Assembly: GCA_009760855.2 (NCBI GenBank)
Contig: WPIO01000011.1
Span: 3,132,001-3,196,000 of the forward strand
Direction of reading: 5' to 3'
Source: Cristatella mucedo
Taxonomy: Eukaryota > Bryozoa > Phylactolaemata > Cristatellidae
DNA length: 64,000 bases
A program made the position numbers and the translations under genes. This document shows, piece by piece, positions 31,569 through 45,714 of the stretch. Under the pieces are notes generated by a model. It was not told the origin of the DNA, made no database searches, and was given only the letters and a program-made list of their open reading frames with translations. Each line of letters begins with the position of its first letter. Position 1 is the first letter of the stretch.

Positions 31569-31797
31569 TGTAGTTTGACATTCTCCAAGCGGCAGGTGCG
31601 CGATACCACGCAGGACACCAAAGCGGGCTCAAAGACGTTTATTCACACGGACTCCACAGCGGGCCATTACGCGACTGCCCGCCCGGCGTCCTCGATCTCA
31701 CTCCCCGGGCCTTTGCCGCCCGTTACTTATATACCGCTGCCATAAATCGCAACAGCCCATAATCCAACAACAGTGTCATAATCTCGAAATAACCACA
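31569..31797 (-). mobile_element. Candidate solo LTR
   Basis: On the minus strand the 229-bp segment begins TGTGGTTATTTCGAG and ends GTCAAACTACA, giving TGT...ACA termini. Inside are TATATAAGT (31725-31733 in reverse), then about 90 bases later AATAAA (31638-31643 in reverse) followed by a GTCTTTGAGCC-type segment, the order expected for the promoter, R region and poly(A) signal of an LTR. The flanks are GATTC (31564-31568) and GGTTC (31798-31802), a likely 5-bp target duplication with one change. No internal retroelement coding is seen next to it. Confidence 0.6.
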
Positions 31798-31887
31798 GGT
31801 TCGAAGCATGATCTGAAGCACTTACCTCTCTGATCCCTCGTAGCACTCGCTCCTGCGACTGGAGTCACTCAGCTGTCTCTTTCTCTT

Positions 31888-31888
<1 letters not shown>

Positions 31889-31970
<82 letters not shown>
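31889..31970. repeat. (CT)n microsatellite
   Basis: About 40 CT units. Open frames of repeated Arg-Glu across it are artefacts. Confidence 0.97.
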
Positions 31971-31971
<1 letters not shown>

Positions 31972-32649
31972 GTACTCCAAAATTGTAGTGACCATGTGGT
32001 CTTGTCCTACCCCCTGTAAGCCTGTACTCGCTTCCGACTGACATCACGACACTACGACCTCACGACACTCTCTCTAGATTGACCTTAAAAAGGAGGTAAA
32101 CAAATTGTGACAGGTAATGTCGCTCATTAATAGGTTCGCATCCTTGTCAGTATATGCTAGGTGTCTATAAAGAGATTCAGTTCCATGGGTCACTCCGAAA
32201 ATGTGCATATCTATGTTGTCATTACGACTACGCGCAGAGAATTAACACAGGACTGTGATAGATACAGGTATGAGTGTTAGCACCAAGTTCCCACAGCATT
32301 ACCAGCAATAGCTCTGGCTGGCAGAGTTTGCAGCTGCTAACGTGGTTAAGGGTGGTGATTGCTGGTGATTGCTGCCCTAAGCGCCACGAGCGAGCGAAAG
32401 CTTATTAATCGGTTGCCACATCGTACCCTGCCACAAGAGCAATCCTTATGGATGCACCGCGTATATCAATGATTAAAAATCGCGAGACTTTATCCCATAT
32501 AGACTTCAAGGGGCCGGTCAGTTTCCCTGTCGCCTTGCGTACCTGTAGACGTCTCCGGCGTTTCATATGCGTGGATAAAATCTAGCCAGCTTGAGTTAAT
32601 GCATTATTCTAATTCAAAATCATCAGCACTCTATGGCTCATATAATCAT

Positions 32650-32940
32650 ATTTATAACAATAATGCATTTGTATAGCACCCTCAGAATTCAAATCTTTTT
32701 CCAAGGCACTTTATGCATGCTGTAAGGGAAGTGCGACCATACGGTTAGTGGTAGCATGGACACTGTCAACATGCATAAAATGCTTAATAGCAACACGCAC
32801 AGTATGAGCACACATAAGTGACACACGAACGACTAATCACAAGGATCCTGCAAACGCTGTTAGAAGCAGCAGATGCATTGTAGCTAATTCTTTACATGTC
32901 CAAGTCAGGAATGTCGTGACGTCAGTCGGGAGTGATTTCA
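32650..32940 (-). mobile_element. LINE-A 3' copy, left arm of a head-to-head pair
   Basis: AATAATGCATTTGTATAGCACC is the reverse of the 3' end, followed by the reverse of the 3' untranslated and last coding segments to GACGTCAGTCGGGAGTGATT. It is 5'-truncated where the opposite-orientation copy begins. Confidence 0.75.
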
Positions 32941-33487
32941 GTTTACAGTCGTTGCAAAACCCTGCAACTTGGCTAGTTTGTCGTGAGCATCGCAGTTGCC
33001 ACATCTTTCACCACTTCTTCCAATCAAGCAGCTTGATCGACGTCACTTGTTCTGTCACTTATTTTTGTTTCCTTCCTTCTCCAGCTCCAACCTACGTATC
33101 AGAACTACTCTCCCACTAGTCGAAGAATCGTGCAACCCGCTGTTCTGACACGAATCGCTTAGCCATACCTCGTTTGAACCTCAAAACCGTTGGAGACCGT
33201 GCCTTTAGTTCCTATGCTCCCGAAGCCTGGAACTCAGTACCGACGCACGTCACAATGTCCCCTGCCTTGACGACATTTAAAAGAAGCTTAAACGCACCTG
33301 TTTATAACAGCATTTGGTGGTCTTTATGATTCGTTCTTCGTGTGCATGTACCAGCTTACACTATGCCTGCTGCTTGCGTATGTTACCACCAATCCCGTGG
33401 TAATGCTTTCTATACGGCATCTTTAAAGCGCCTAGAAAGAGATTCAGTTCTCTGGTGGCACTATATAAATGTATTATTATTATTATT
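32941..33487 (+). mobile_element. LINE-A 3' copy, right arm of a head-to-head pair
   Basis: Starts at the TTACAGTCGTTGCAAAACCC segment (compare LQLVQNSAARLV in other copies). It continues through PEAWNSV-like coding sequence at 33220 and ends with AAGCGCCTAGAAAGAGATTC and (ATT)n at about 33473-33487. Several deletions; no intact frame. Confidence 0.78.
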
Positions 33488-33830
33488 TCCGTGCTTTGGG
33501 AGCATGCTAACAGAACGCACGGTCTGAAAATGATTTGCAGTTGGTTAGAGGCATAGCTGAATGACTTACTTGAGTCAGCAGAGCAGGTGGTACGATGTCG
33601 AGCCTGATTTATTGGAGAGTAATTCTGATACGCAGGCTGCAGCAAGAGAATAAAGGAGCCTAAAAAAGCGGGATACTTTAGGCTTTAAATTGGTACGCTG
33701 CTACACAAGGTGGCGGTTCTGCTTGGCGAGAAGTAGTGCAACATGAAACTGCGGAGCTCACGACATACAAGCCTGACTGCAGAGTTTTGCGCCAGATGCA
33801 GGCGCCTGATTGCATATCATAAAGTTTATT
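33488..33830 (-). mobile_element. LINE-A coding fragment
   Basis: Reverse copy carrying CTTTGGGAGCATGCTAACAG, then the reverse of the CREHRSCHITPLL region (GCTCACGACATACAAGCCTG, GCAGAGTTTTGCGCCAG). Both ends are truncated; heavily mutated. Confidence 0.68.
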
Positions 33831-36674
<2,844 letters not shown>

Positions 36675-37430
36675 TTTTCAAGCATATAACACCCAGCTGT
36701 ACCTATACTTTGATCTATTCCGGGAGAATTCAGAAGATGTCAACGGCAAACGGCCATCGAATGAGCCTTTGAGGTGTGGAGCCCGCCGCGTATCCGTTTT
36801 AGATTCACTTCTTAGCGAAGTGTACGCTATGCATCTTGCCGATGTAATCGCCAAGTGCAATCCAGGCTATAGTTTCTATGCGCACGATACACTGCACCTG
36901 TGCTTTGATCTTTTCCCGCATTTCAGCATCTTAAACTCTCCCGGCTCCCTTTTAGTATGCATTGCTGACATTCGCACTCAAACGGCAGATAATTTTCTTG
37001 AATTCAATGGCGATTAAACGAGATTGCTGTTATTTGGAAAATCTAGAACTCCTAATACTTTGGAAAGTATATACAGCCATACAAAAAAGTATATAAAAGC
37101 CAAGCTGCGTGAAAAATATATGAAAGCCAACTTAAACGACTTTTCGCTACATGACCACATCGGCGACGCAAAAAAGCCTTCTTGGTTCACTCAAATTCAA
37201 GTTTTCTCAGATAAGGACACCGCAGCTAAGCTGGTGCGTGCATTCGTGAGTTCTTGACTAGAGCTCGGCGATTTGCTACTTGTGCGTTCCCGCACTTTGC
37301 CATAGGACGCTTTCAGCTGGCGTAAAACTCTGCTTCTGCGATTTAAACGCTGCAACGGCCACGTTACAGCGATTCTTATCAGCCTGTTTCTTATCGTAGA
37401 TTCTTATCGTAGCCTGTTTGTCAGCCTCCG
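36675..37430 (+). mobile_element. Decayed LINE-A copy
   Basis: Contains a displaced YADD-region scrap at 36678-36720, then YAMHLADVIAKCNPGYSFYA at about 36827-36886 (compare YTLPLADVITKHDLGFHFHA), HLCFDLFPHFS, and the FLEFNGD and LHDHIGD segments. Frameshifts, an out-of-order segment and an internal insertion near 37050-37120 show an old, rearranged copy with no 3' end. Confidence 0.7.
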
Positions 37431-38029
37431 TTAAGTAAAATCAGCGGGATTTTCCCTGGTTGAGACTAAAGGGTGAGATTCTCAGAGAAGATCTGTTTCT
37501 TTGCACCTCGCCATCTCGCCCTAATCTTAGTAAGATACGCAGCTCAGCGGCCTGTCCGGGAGCTGCGTATTTTACTGCCTCCTACCTGCGCTCGCCAACA
37601 TGCCGGCCTGCCCAGGTTTGAATAAATCAGCAGACGATTCCCTAAACCAGTGTTGTGATGCACTACTCTTATCCCAACGGGTCTTCGAGGCCGTGCCATT
37701 CCTGTATGTAGATTGTAGCAACGGGGCCTAAAGTGATTATAGAAAAACTTCGCGATTGGAGGAGAAAACTCCTCGCCTGCACAGTGATTCATTTTTAATT
37801 TGCGTGAGCTGTTGCACACCGCAGAAGACGATTCAGACGAATGCCGCTTGTTTCAAATAAAATGAAACCTGGCCGAAGCGGCCGAGACGCTGACCGAAGC
37901 GCGCAAAAAGTAGGCTCGGGTTGATCCGCTGTTCACTGTCGAAAAAGGCCGATCGTTAGGCAAGTCGGGAGGACCCAGCGAATTATCTTGTCACGATGGA
38001 ATGTGGCAGAGGGAACGTCTCACGTTACT
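37431..38029. other. No feature recognised
   Basis: Unassigned sequence between LINE-A and a minisatellite. GATTCTTATCGTAGCCTGTT-like motifs are duplicated at about 37370-37415. Confidence 0.3.
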
Positions 38030-38200
38030 ACATAGTCTGGCACGTAGACGATATACAGTGTGGCAGGTAGACGATACATACATAGTCTGGCAGGTAGACG
38101 ATACATAGTCTCGCAGGTAGACGATACATAGTCTCGCAGGTAGACGATACATAGTCTCGTAGGTAGACGATACATAGTCCCACAGGTAGACGATACATAG
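38030..38200. repeat. 23-bp minisatellite, left part
   Basis: Tandem units of ACATAGTCTCGCAGGTAGACGAT type with a 23-base period, about seven units with small variations. The same unit resumes at 38705 after a LINE-B insertion. Confidence 0.9.
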
Positions 38201-38704
38201 TAATGTAATGTAATGTAATGTAATGTATCTCCGTCTGTAACTCCACAAAGTCATAAAGACCATGTGGGTGTTACGCAGGAGAGTTTTGTATAGCGCACTC
38301 ACAGCCTAAGTGGCTTTCGGTACGCATTCGGTGGCCAACAGACTTCGTCTCACGCAACATTGAGAAAGCGGGAAGCATAGCAGAGTCACGAGAGCAGTTG
38401 AGGTGGTGAGTAGCATGAAAGTAGCAGCTCAGGACCACTGAAAATGATGTGCCATAGTCGGCAGTAGGAGAGTAGTTGTCGTTGTTTAAGAAGTTTGAAA
38501 GCGAGTTCCACAGTCTAGGACCTGCAGAGCTAAAGCTTCTATCGCCAACTGTCTTTAAGCGGAGGGATGGGACAGCTAATTTATTGTCCACACAGGACCT
38601 GAGGGTGTGAACAGGCTGAAACCGATGCAGAAGTTCAGCTAGGTACGAAGGAGGCAAGCCGTGGCGGGCCTTGTGGGTCAGCGTAAGAACTTTGCTCTGG
38701 ATCC
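38201..38704 (-). mobile_element. LINE-B insertion inside the minisatellite
   Basis: Reverse copy with the (TAATG)n 3' tail at 38201-38225, then the 3' region and coding segments. It keeps a long frame on the minus strand: IQSKVLTLTHKARHGLPPSY, LRSCVDNKLAVPSLRLKTVG, SSAGPRLWNSLSNFLNN. It is 5'-truncated at the IQSKV segment. GTAGACGATACATAG occurs at both edges (38186-38200 and 38705-38719), either a 15-bp target duplication or simply the neighbouring repeat unit. Confidence 0.88.
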
Positions 38705-38756
38705 GTAGACGATACATAGTCTCGCAGGTAGACGATGCATAGTCTCGCATGTAGAC
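38705..38756. repeat. 23-bp minisatellite, right part
   Basis: Two further units continuing the array interrupted by LINE-B. Confidence 0.88.
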
Positions 38757-39600
38757 TGGGCGGCGTCCCTTCGGTCCTCATGAGTCGATGCACGCTGGGC
38801 ATGTCGCGGGCACGTGAGCTCGATTCTGCGGGCCTAGCGGGCCAAGATTAATCGAGACGAATCAATCTTCGAGGAATTGGTCGATTGATACTTTTTATTA
38901 TTCTGAACATTTACGAGGGAAAGCGGTAACTGCAGAGCACCTCGCACCAAACTAGCAGCGTCGCGTAGCACTGAGACCTAAAAGAAACGAGAGCTGCACA
39001 AGTCTAGACGCGATGCCACGAATCCATGGGACCAACTTGGCTGCGGTATCCTTATCTTAACGATTAGCGGCAATAGATCTGGAACGGATGCATCGCGCTA
39101 TCTGCGTATGTCACCATTGGGTAAGCGACGTCGCCGCGATCGAGTCTCCGAACTCGGCCCTGCTCGTCCTCGCGGCCGAGTAGAGTAAGCGGGCGCGCTG
39201 ACTAATCCAGCGCGCCCGCCGCCCAGGTGGCGCTTGACCTGCTGCTGCAGCTGCTGAGCAGTTTATCAAGCTCGTCCCCATCCGTCTTTGGTTGTGGCCG
39301 AAGCGCGTCGGGCTGTTGGGCGCAAGCTCACGCTACTGACGTCAACGCGTGCTTTGCTAAATCCACTCCCCGGTCCCCGAGATTAGAGCAGCCGCAGCCG
39401 CAGCAGTCACTATCGCGTCTCTCCTGCGTCCTGTCAAACTCTGCAAGACAGAAAGCCCCGAGTGGCGGCGGTGGCGGCGTTCTGTGCGCGCAGCAGTTTG
39501 CGGCCATTTCTGCCGTCGTCGCCGTTCACGTCTCCTCGAGCCGCTCCGACTAGAGTCACACTGCACGCTATACCAAGCTTGGCCTCCCCAGCTTTAAAAG

Positions 39601-39915
<315 letters not shown>

Positions 39916-40260
39916 GACCGAAGTGTGACCTTAACCGGTCAGGCACGCAGCGGCAGACAGCTGACCAGGTTCCGAAAACGAGCCGCGCGCTACGAGCGGA
40001 AGTGGCGTGCGCAGAGCTGCACTGCCACCCGGGTTTCTGAGCGCGCGCATCGGCTTCGCACTCGGCTTCGCACTACGCTGAGCAGCCAGCGCGAAAACGC
40101 GGATACGCGGGGGTAGAGAGGCGGCCGAGAAATTCGCCGACGATAGGGCGGCAGCAGCTACCGCCGGCGGTTCTGGCCCGCGAAATGCGACCGCCGCGAC
40201 GCAAGTCGGCTGGAGATTAGGAACGCGAGAGACATCCGGGCACTGCCGCCGTAGTCTTAG

Positions 40261-40300
40261 CGACGCGCAGCGACGCGCAGCGACGCGCAGCGACGCGCAG
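40261..40300. repeat. Four exact 10-bp repeats
   Basis: CGACGCGCAG repeated four times without change, in the GC-rich block. Confidence 0.95.
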
Positions 40301-41421
40301 CTCGCGCTCGCTCGAGGCGAGTGGCGGCGGCGTGAGACAAACCGGGCGGCGCAGGCAGCGTCGGACACGCGAAGAAGAGGAGCGAGAGCAAGAGCGAGAG
40401 CAAGAGCAGGAGGCGTGGCGGATCGAAGAGCGAGCGAGCGAGCGAGCGAGCGTGGGCAGTTCGCTTGTCGTTGAGTCTTCCGCGCGGCGGCGGCGGCGGC
40501 GGCGGCGGCGGTCATGGCATCGGGCAGATCCTTCGCCGCTCGTCTCCGAGTGCCGGTTCGACGAAAAGCGGCTGGAAGGTTGCGCGACAGCTGTGCGCGT
40601 CGTCGAATCGGCGATCTGCAGCGATAAGCAGTCGGCTCGACGGGCGTTCGCATCGCCTTCGGCATCCGGCGCGCCGGATGCGGCGCCGCCGCCGCCGCCG
40701 CATCCGGCGCGCTCAGCAGCGGCAGCTAAGCAGCGCGGAGCGGACTCGCCAATGCGCGTACTTGAAAAGTTGCCGTCAAGGTAGATGAATCGGGCGGCGA
40801 GACGGAACGACGAGTAGTCCGAAAATGGACGGAGTGCGGATCGCAGTGGACGCGACCGCTAGCAGCGCTGCGCTCAGCGAGACGGGACGCGAAGCCTTCG
40901 TAGCCGCGGCGCGAGATTACAGTTTGACCGCAGCTCATTTGCAGCTTCCGAGTAAAAGGCAGGCATGAAAGTCCATCCATGAAGTAATAGCTATGCAAAA
41001 GAAACGCCCTCGATGTACAAATACGATGCAAGTTCGCATGCCCTCGGCGGCTTGCGCCCTCGAAGCATGGGCTGCTGTTGCTGTTTGCTGCAATTTGGAG
41101 TCGCCGCTACAAACAAGGGCGGACATATATTGAGCCACATTCTATGACTGAGGAATTTATGGATAGATTGCCGCCTTATTTGCAAACGTAAGCTCTGCAG
41201 ACTTTTTTAAGACACTTGAATCTCTTCACCATTCGGAGATTTTTCTAATTGGCGACGCTGAAGGGCATCGTGCGCTCGGAACATGCGCCGTCTTTGATAA
41301 CTACTCAAAGCTTGAAAGCTTCGTTACGAACAGCAATTACACCGCAAATTCATCGCATTCGATCCGCGTTGAAGATTAGGAACTGTCTACCACGGTGGCT
41401 TGCTAAACATTTTACCAACTT

Positions 41422-41546
41422 CATGGCTTCTCTCTTCCTATCCCCGTCTCTCCCTTCCTCTATCTCTCTCACTCTCTCTTCGTTTCTCTATCTTTCCATC
41501 TCTCTCTCTCTCCGTCTCTTTCCTTCACTTTCACTCTCCTCTCTCT

Positions 41547-41623
<77 letters not shown>

Positions 41624-41665
41624 TCTCCCTTTAACGCTATCTCTCACTCTTTCTTACTGTTTCTT

Positions 41666-41726
<61 letters not shown>

Positions 41727-41762
41727 GTCTCTACCTTTAACTTGATCTCCCTTTCTCTCCTC

Positions 41763-41829
<67 letters not shown>

Positions 41830-41860
41830 ATCTCTCTCCCTCCCTATCTCTTCGTCTTTG
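41422..41860. repeat. (CT)n-rich low-complexity tract
   Basis: Several pure CT runs (about 41541-41617, 41669-41712, 41766-41826) separated by degenerate pyrimidine-rich sequence. Open frames reading Ser-Leu across it are artefacts. Confidence 0.95.
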
Positions 41861-43548
41861 TTAATAGCTCTCATCGTCTCACTCTATCTCTCATATACTC
41901 TCCACACCTCTCTAACCAAATGTTGTCTTTGCCACGACTGGCAACTCCAGCTGCTTCGTAGCTCCCTGCAAAGATTAAGCCAACATGCCAGCCCCAACGC
42001 TCTTCAATTAAAGGCGGCCGGTGATGGAATCTGTTTTTAAATTTTCCTTAAACAGTTAGACTCCTGGGACTAGTGTGCTTTTTTGGTTTTTGATTATGCT
42101 TCCTTCGTGGTCGTTGTTGATTCGGTAGCATCAAGTCTCTTCTCAACAAGTCTTCCAGATCAAAGATCTCTGACAGAGTGGATGGACGACCTTTCCGAGG
42201 TCTACGCGAACATTAGGGAGATTGCGGGCTTTGATAATCAGCCAAAACATTCTGCTCGATGTTCAAAGTGAAAGCGATGTTCCGATAGAAAGCTCCTGGA
42301 GAGAGCGCCTCGTGCTCTCGGCTCGGGCCTGCCCGGGCCTGCCCGGGCCTGCTGCTCGCGCTCGAAACTGCAACGTAGCAGAGCAGCAGGGGTCGAACCA
42401 CATAGTCAGCGCCGAACCACTTCCATTTCATCTCGTGTGCTTGTCCTAGACAGCGTAGTCCCCCCCCCGCCCGAAGCCGAACACAGCTAGTGAATGTAGC
42501 AAGCAGAAGCGGAGCAGAGCGGATCGGCACCCAACTCACAGGCAGCGACTACAAAGTCGCTGCTTTTTTAGATCAACAAACTCCTCCCTCGTCACGCAAC
42601 GCCGGCTTCGTGTGAGCCTCAATGTCTAAAAGCTCTTCTGCCAGTTCATCACTCAATGGGTGGGGGAGCAATTGTCGACAGGTGTACAATTATTCATGCT
42701 TATCATGGGTTTCCGATGGCCTGCTGGCCCCAAACGCAGACAGCGAACCCTGTGTAAAGTAGTAATCGTGAAGTACTTGTCATCTATTTAAAAAAAAAAA
42801 AGAATTTGCTGTTGTCCTGCTGAGCAGGTATTCCCTTCTCAAATGGTGCCACTAGCCCGTTGACGGTCACGTAGAGGTTCACCTGCGTCATTAGACTTTC
42901 TATCTCCGGAACGCAGCTGCTTTACTTGCTTATCCGCATTCTTGTTTGCAGCTCAGCCCGGTCGTTCCCTCCATGGCCTCCAGAAAACTCGTTCTGAAGC
43001 CGTCTGTCGTATCAGATGTACCCAGGTCAGATGCTTCCACCCAGCGATTGAGTCAAGCAGTAAGTTCTGCTGTATGATGGCGCGTGCTCACGTGTTTACT
43101 AGATGCTCCTCCTCACAGCGAGAGTCTCGAGAATATACTCGAGGTCTTGAGGATATGCAGTATAAAGCAATTAGGCAAATACAGTAAATGGGTTGCTTGA
43201 GCTCTTGCATGATGCAAGATGCATCATGCACATACACATACTCAGCTCGACCTCCTGCTGCTTTTATTTTGCTTTTGCCACATCTACATCACCTGATAAG
43301 TACGAGCAGGTGAGCTCGTATCAATTTTGAAATGTAAAACTATCGAGGGCCGTCTGCAAGGGACTGAATTCAGAAAACATTCTTTTCAACAGGGATCTTG
43401 AATATGAAACTGTAGGCTCTCAGGTCCAGTGCTCCACCGATAGAGCTGCAGAAGCCACCGTTCCACTGCACGAACTGCATGCAGGCTTGGAGCATCAGGG
43501 AAGTAAAGTGCAGATGATTTAGCACCCTCATTTATGTACATTATATAA
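41861..43548. other. No feature recognised
   Basis: Moderate-GC sequence with a three-fold GGGCCTGCCC repeat at about 42324-42352 and an A-run at 42790. A tRNA-like reverse head (GCTCCACCGATAGAGCTGC) at about 43434-43452 may be part of an unclassified SINE. Confidence 0.3.
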
Positions 43549-43755
43549 CGTGTTTGTAGAGCACCCTAAATGAGCTTAATCTCTATCCAGGCGCATTATA
43601 TATCTCTTCACAGAATTTGAAAAGTGCCGAGAGAGAGATTAAGTTCACTGAGGACGCTACGCAAATTTATTACTATTACTATTACCGTGCAGGGCTCTAG
43701 CCCGTGGCCTTGGTTGATACAAGCGAGCACCTCACCCCTGGGCCAAACCATGGCG
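43549..43755 (-). mobile_element. SINE-A copy with a nested tail in the other orientation
   Basis: The reverse SINE-A tail (GTTTGTAGAGCACCCTAAAT, TATCCAGGCGC; 43549-43600) is separated from the reverse B box (GGGCTCTAGCCC at 43692-43703) and A-box region (CACCTCACCCCTGGGCC) by a + strand LINE-A/SINE-A tail (about 43606-43685, AAGTGCCGAGAGAGAGATTA and TATTACTATTACTATTA). A second retroposed end appears to have landed inside the first element. Confidence 0.65.
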
Positions 43756-44467
43756 GCAGGAAGGCCTCGGTGGCTATCGCTCCCACTTACATCGGGCAAT
43801 AAAGAATTGCCAGCAGCAGGACTTTAACCCAGACTCTGGGTCGTAAAGAGCGAGCACCTTATCTATAAGCCAAACCCCGTGAGCGAGGTCTTTGTATTTC
43901 CAATTGGGTGCTGCGGAATCCAGGTTGACTGACTGAATTCAAGCACCTTATTACTTACGATTGGATACCGTATAGCAGGCAATACGTACATCTGCTATGA
44001 TCGGTGACCAGAGAGCGACCCAATCACTCGACTAACACGGGTCCAAGGAAGTGGATATAACTCTAATGAGTGGTCCCGCTAATGCTGCTTTGAAGTTTTG
44101 AAGCTTTGAGTGGCTAAACATATATGTGGTTTTTGCAGGCGAAGCAGTAATTTCACAATATAGAACGATTGTAAATATATGTAAAACTCAAAGCGTGGGA
44201 CTCAGTGCCATAAAAGCTAAAGGCACTTTTTATGTAGCACGACTGCCAATTTCGAAGCACCACCTGCGAAGCACCATTACGTCAAGCTGTTGGGTCGCAA
44301 AGCTTCAGGTGTGGGGCTGGCTAGGATGGGCTGAAGCAGTTGATCCGCCAACACTGCTTAACCTCGATCACACATAGGAATTAGAACAGAACCCATCCGT
44401 TCACAGAGGCGTGCTTCGTGACATTATGCAAAAAATAATCCCTGTAAATCTAGCCCTCTAAAAAAAT
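43756..44467. other. No feature recognised
   Basis: Moderate-GC sequence with no supported gene or repeat. Confidence 0.3.
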
Positions 44468-44634
44468 ACTAGCTGATTCAACAGCCCTTTGAATAGCGAC
44501 AGAAGAGCCTTTAAGGCTATCACCGCCGCTTGCAGCGGCAATAAAGGATCGCCCGCCGAAGGATTTGAACCCAGTCAACCTCAGTCGTGAGGTCGTGGAA
44601 GCAACCGCCTTACCTAGTGTGCCATCACGGCTCT
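44468..44634 (-). mobile_element. SINE-B copy
   Basis: On the minus strand: GAGCCGTGATGGCACACTAG head, GGTAAGGCGGTTGCTTCC, B box GGGTTCAAATCC, then a 24-nt hairpin (44519-44542) and the tail AGAGGCT-like GGGCTGTTGAATCAGCTAGT. The hairpin has a G-C pair where the other copies have A-T. Confidence 0.82.
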
Positions 44635-44883
44635 AGTTACGGCTAATTCTAGTGGTGTGGATCCGGGCAGCTCAGATGCATGAGTGATCAATTGCTCTAG
44701 AATCGAGCTCCTTTTGAACGGAGATTCAACAGTCCGGTTGATCGTACACAGCGATCGTTTCACATTCATACAGAAAGGTATTTGCGTTTACTCTATTAAA
44801 ACGACACAACCATAACGACGGACATGTTATTTTGCCATAATACACAGTTCGGTTCGTGACGCAGATCGCCAGAGTTACTATGC

Positions 44884-44887
<4 letters not shown>

Positions 44888-44928
<41 letters not shown>
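44888..44928. repeat. (TA)n microsatellite
   Basis: About 20 TA units. Confidence 0.95.
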
Positions 44929-44932
<4 letters not shown>

Positions 44933-45345
44933 TGCGATTTGCTGCGATACAATTCATATTCACCGTCCATCTTTCTCTCGTCCTTAAGAGAAGGATGGCT
45001 GGTGTACTTTGTAATCTTTACTCTTTTACTTTTTACCCTAGGAATATGCAACCAACCACTTGGGGGTGGCTCGCAGCAATTTACTTGTGGAAGAAATTGG
45101 CGAAGCACTCAGCGTGGGTAAAAGCCTCTACGTAAAGGTAATTTAAATATCGAATGATTAACTAGCTTCGTTCAGATCGAGCCAGAAAACGGCTTGCCTT
45201 TCTAACTAGCTGTTGTTCCTGCCAATGAAGGTGTGCCTGCTGCTGGGCTCAAAACTTCTTGAACTTCTTCTTCGGGAGGTAAAAGAACCTCGCCGCTACA
45301 GGACTAAAAATCAACGGACGCACTCTGGAGACCCGTGAAACCATT

Positions 45346-45520
45346 ACGGACAGACGTGGTGGCACACTAGGTAAGGCGGTTGCTTTCACGACCTCGGTCC
45401 CGAGATCGTGGGTTCGAATACTGCAGTGGGCGATTCTTTATCGCCACTGCAAGCGGTGGTGATAGCCGTAAAGGCTCTTCTGTCGCTATACAAAAAGAGG
45501 CTGTTTAATCAGTTAGGATT
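45346..45520 (+). mobile_element. SINE-B copy
   Basis: GGTGGCACACTAGGTAAGGC head, B box GTGGGTTCGAATACTGC, hairpin at 45440-45463 with arms ATCGCCACTG and CGGTGGTGAT around CAAG, then GCCGTAAAGGCTCTTCTGTC and the tail AGAGGCTGTTTAATCAG. Confidence 0.85.
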
Positions 45521-45714
45521 TATTCATTTATTTTATACAATCTTCTGTTCTACTTGTACAGCCCGTGCGCGTACCGTATTAGTCAATGGATGCTCGCGAC
45601 GAACGCGAGCGAGTTGATGACGTCACATGCCGCTACCCTTCCCCGAGCAGCAGGCGACCAGCGGCTGCTGCCCAAAAGCAGAGGTGAGAACTTGGTAAAT
45701 CATGAAAATGATGC

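Noticed and set aside
38030-38200. CRISPR-like regular repeats
   Set aside because: The 23-bp units are contiguous with no spacers; it is a minisatellite in an animal genome.
39931-40665. Minus-strand open frame of 244 codons in the third GC-rich block
   Set aside because: Alanine/arginine/leucine-biased, competing open frames on the other strand, no recognisable motif.
45352-45425. tRNA gene at the SINE-B head
   Set aside because: The same segment recurs at three other sites with the same non-tRNA tail; repeated SINE, not a single tRNA gene.
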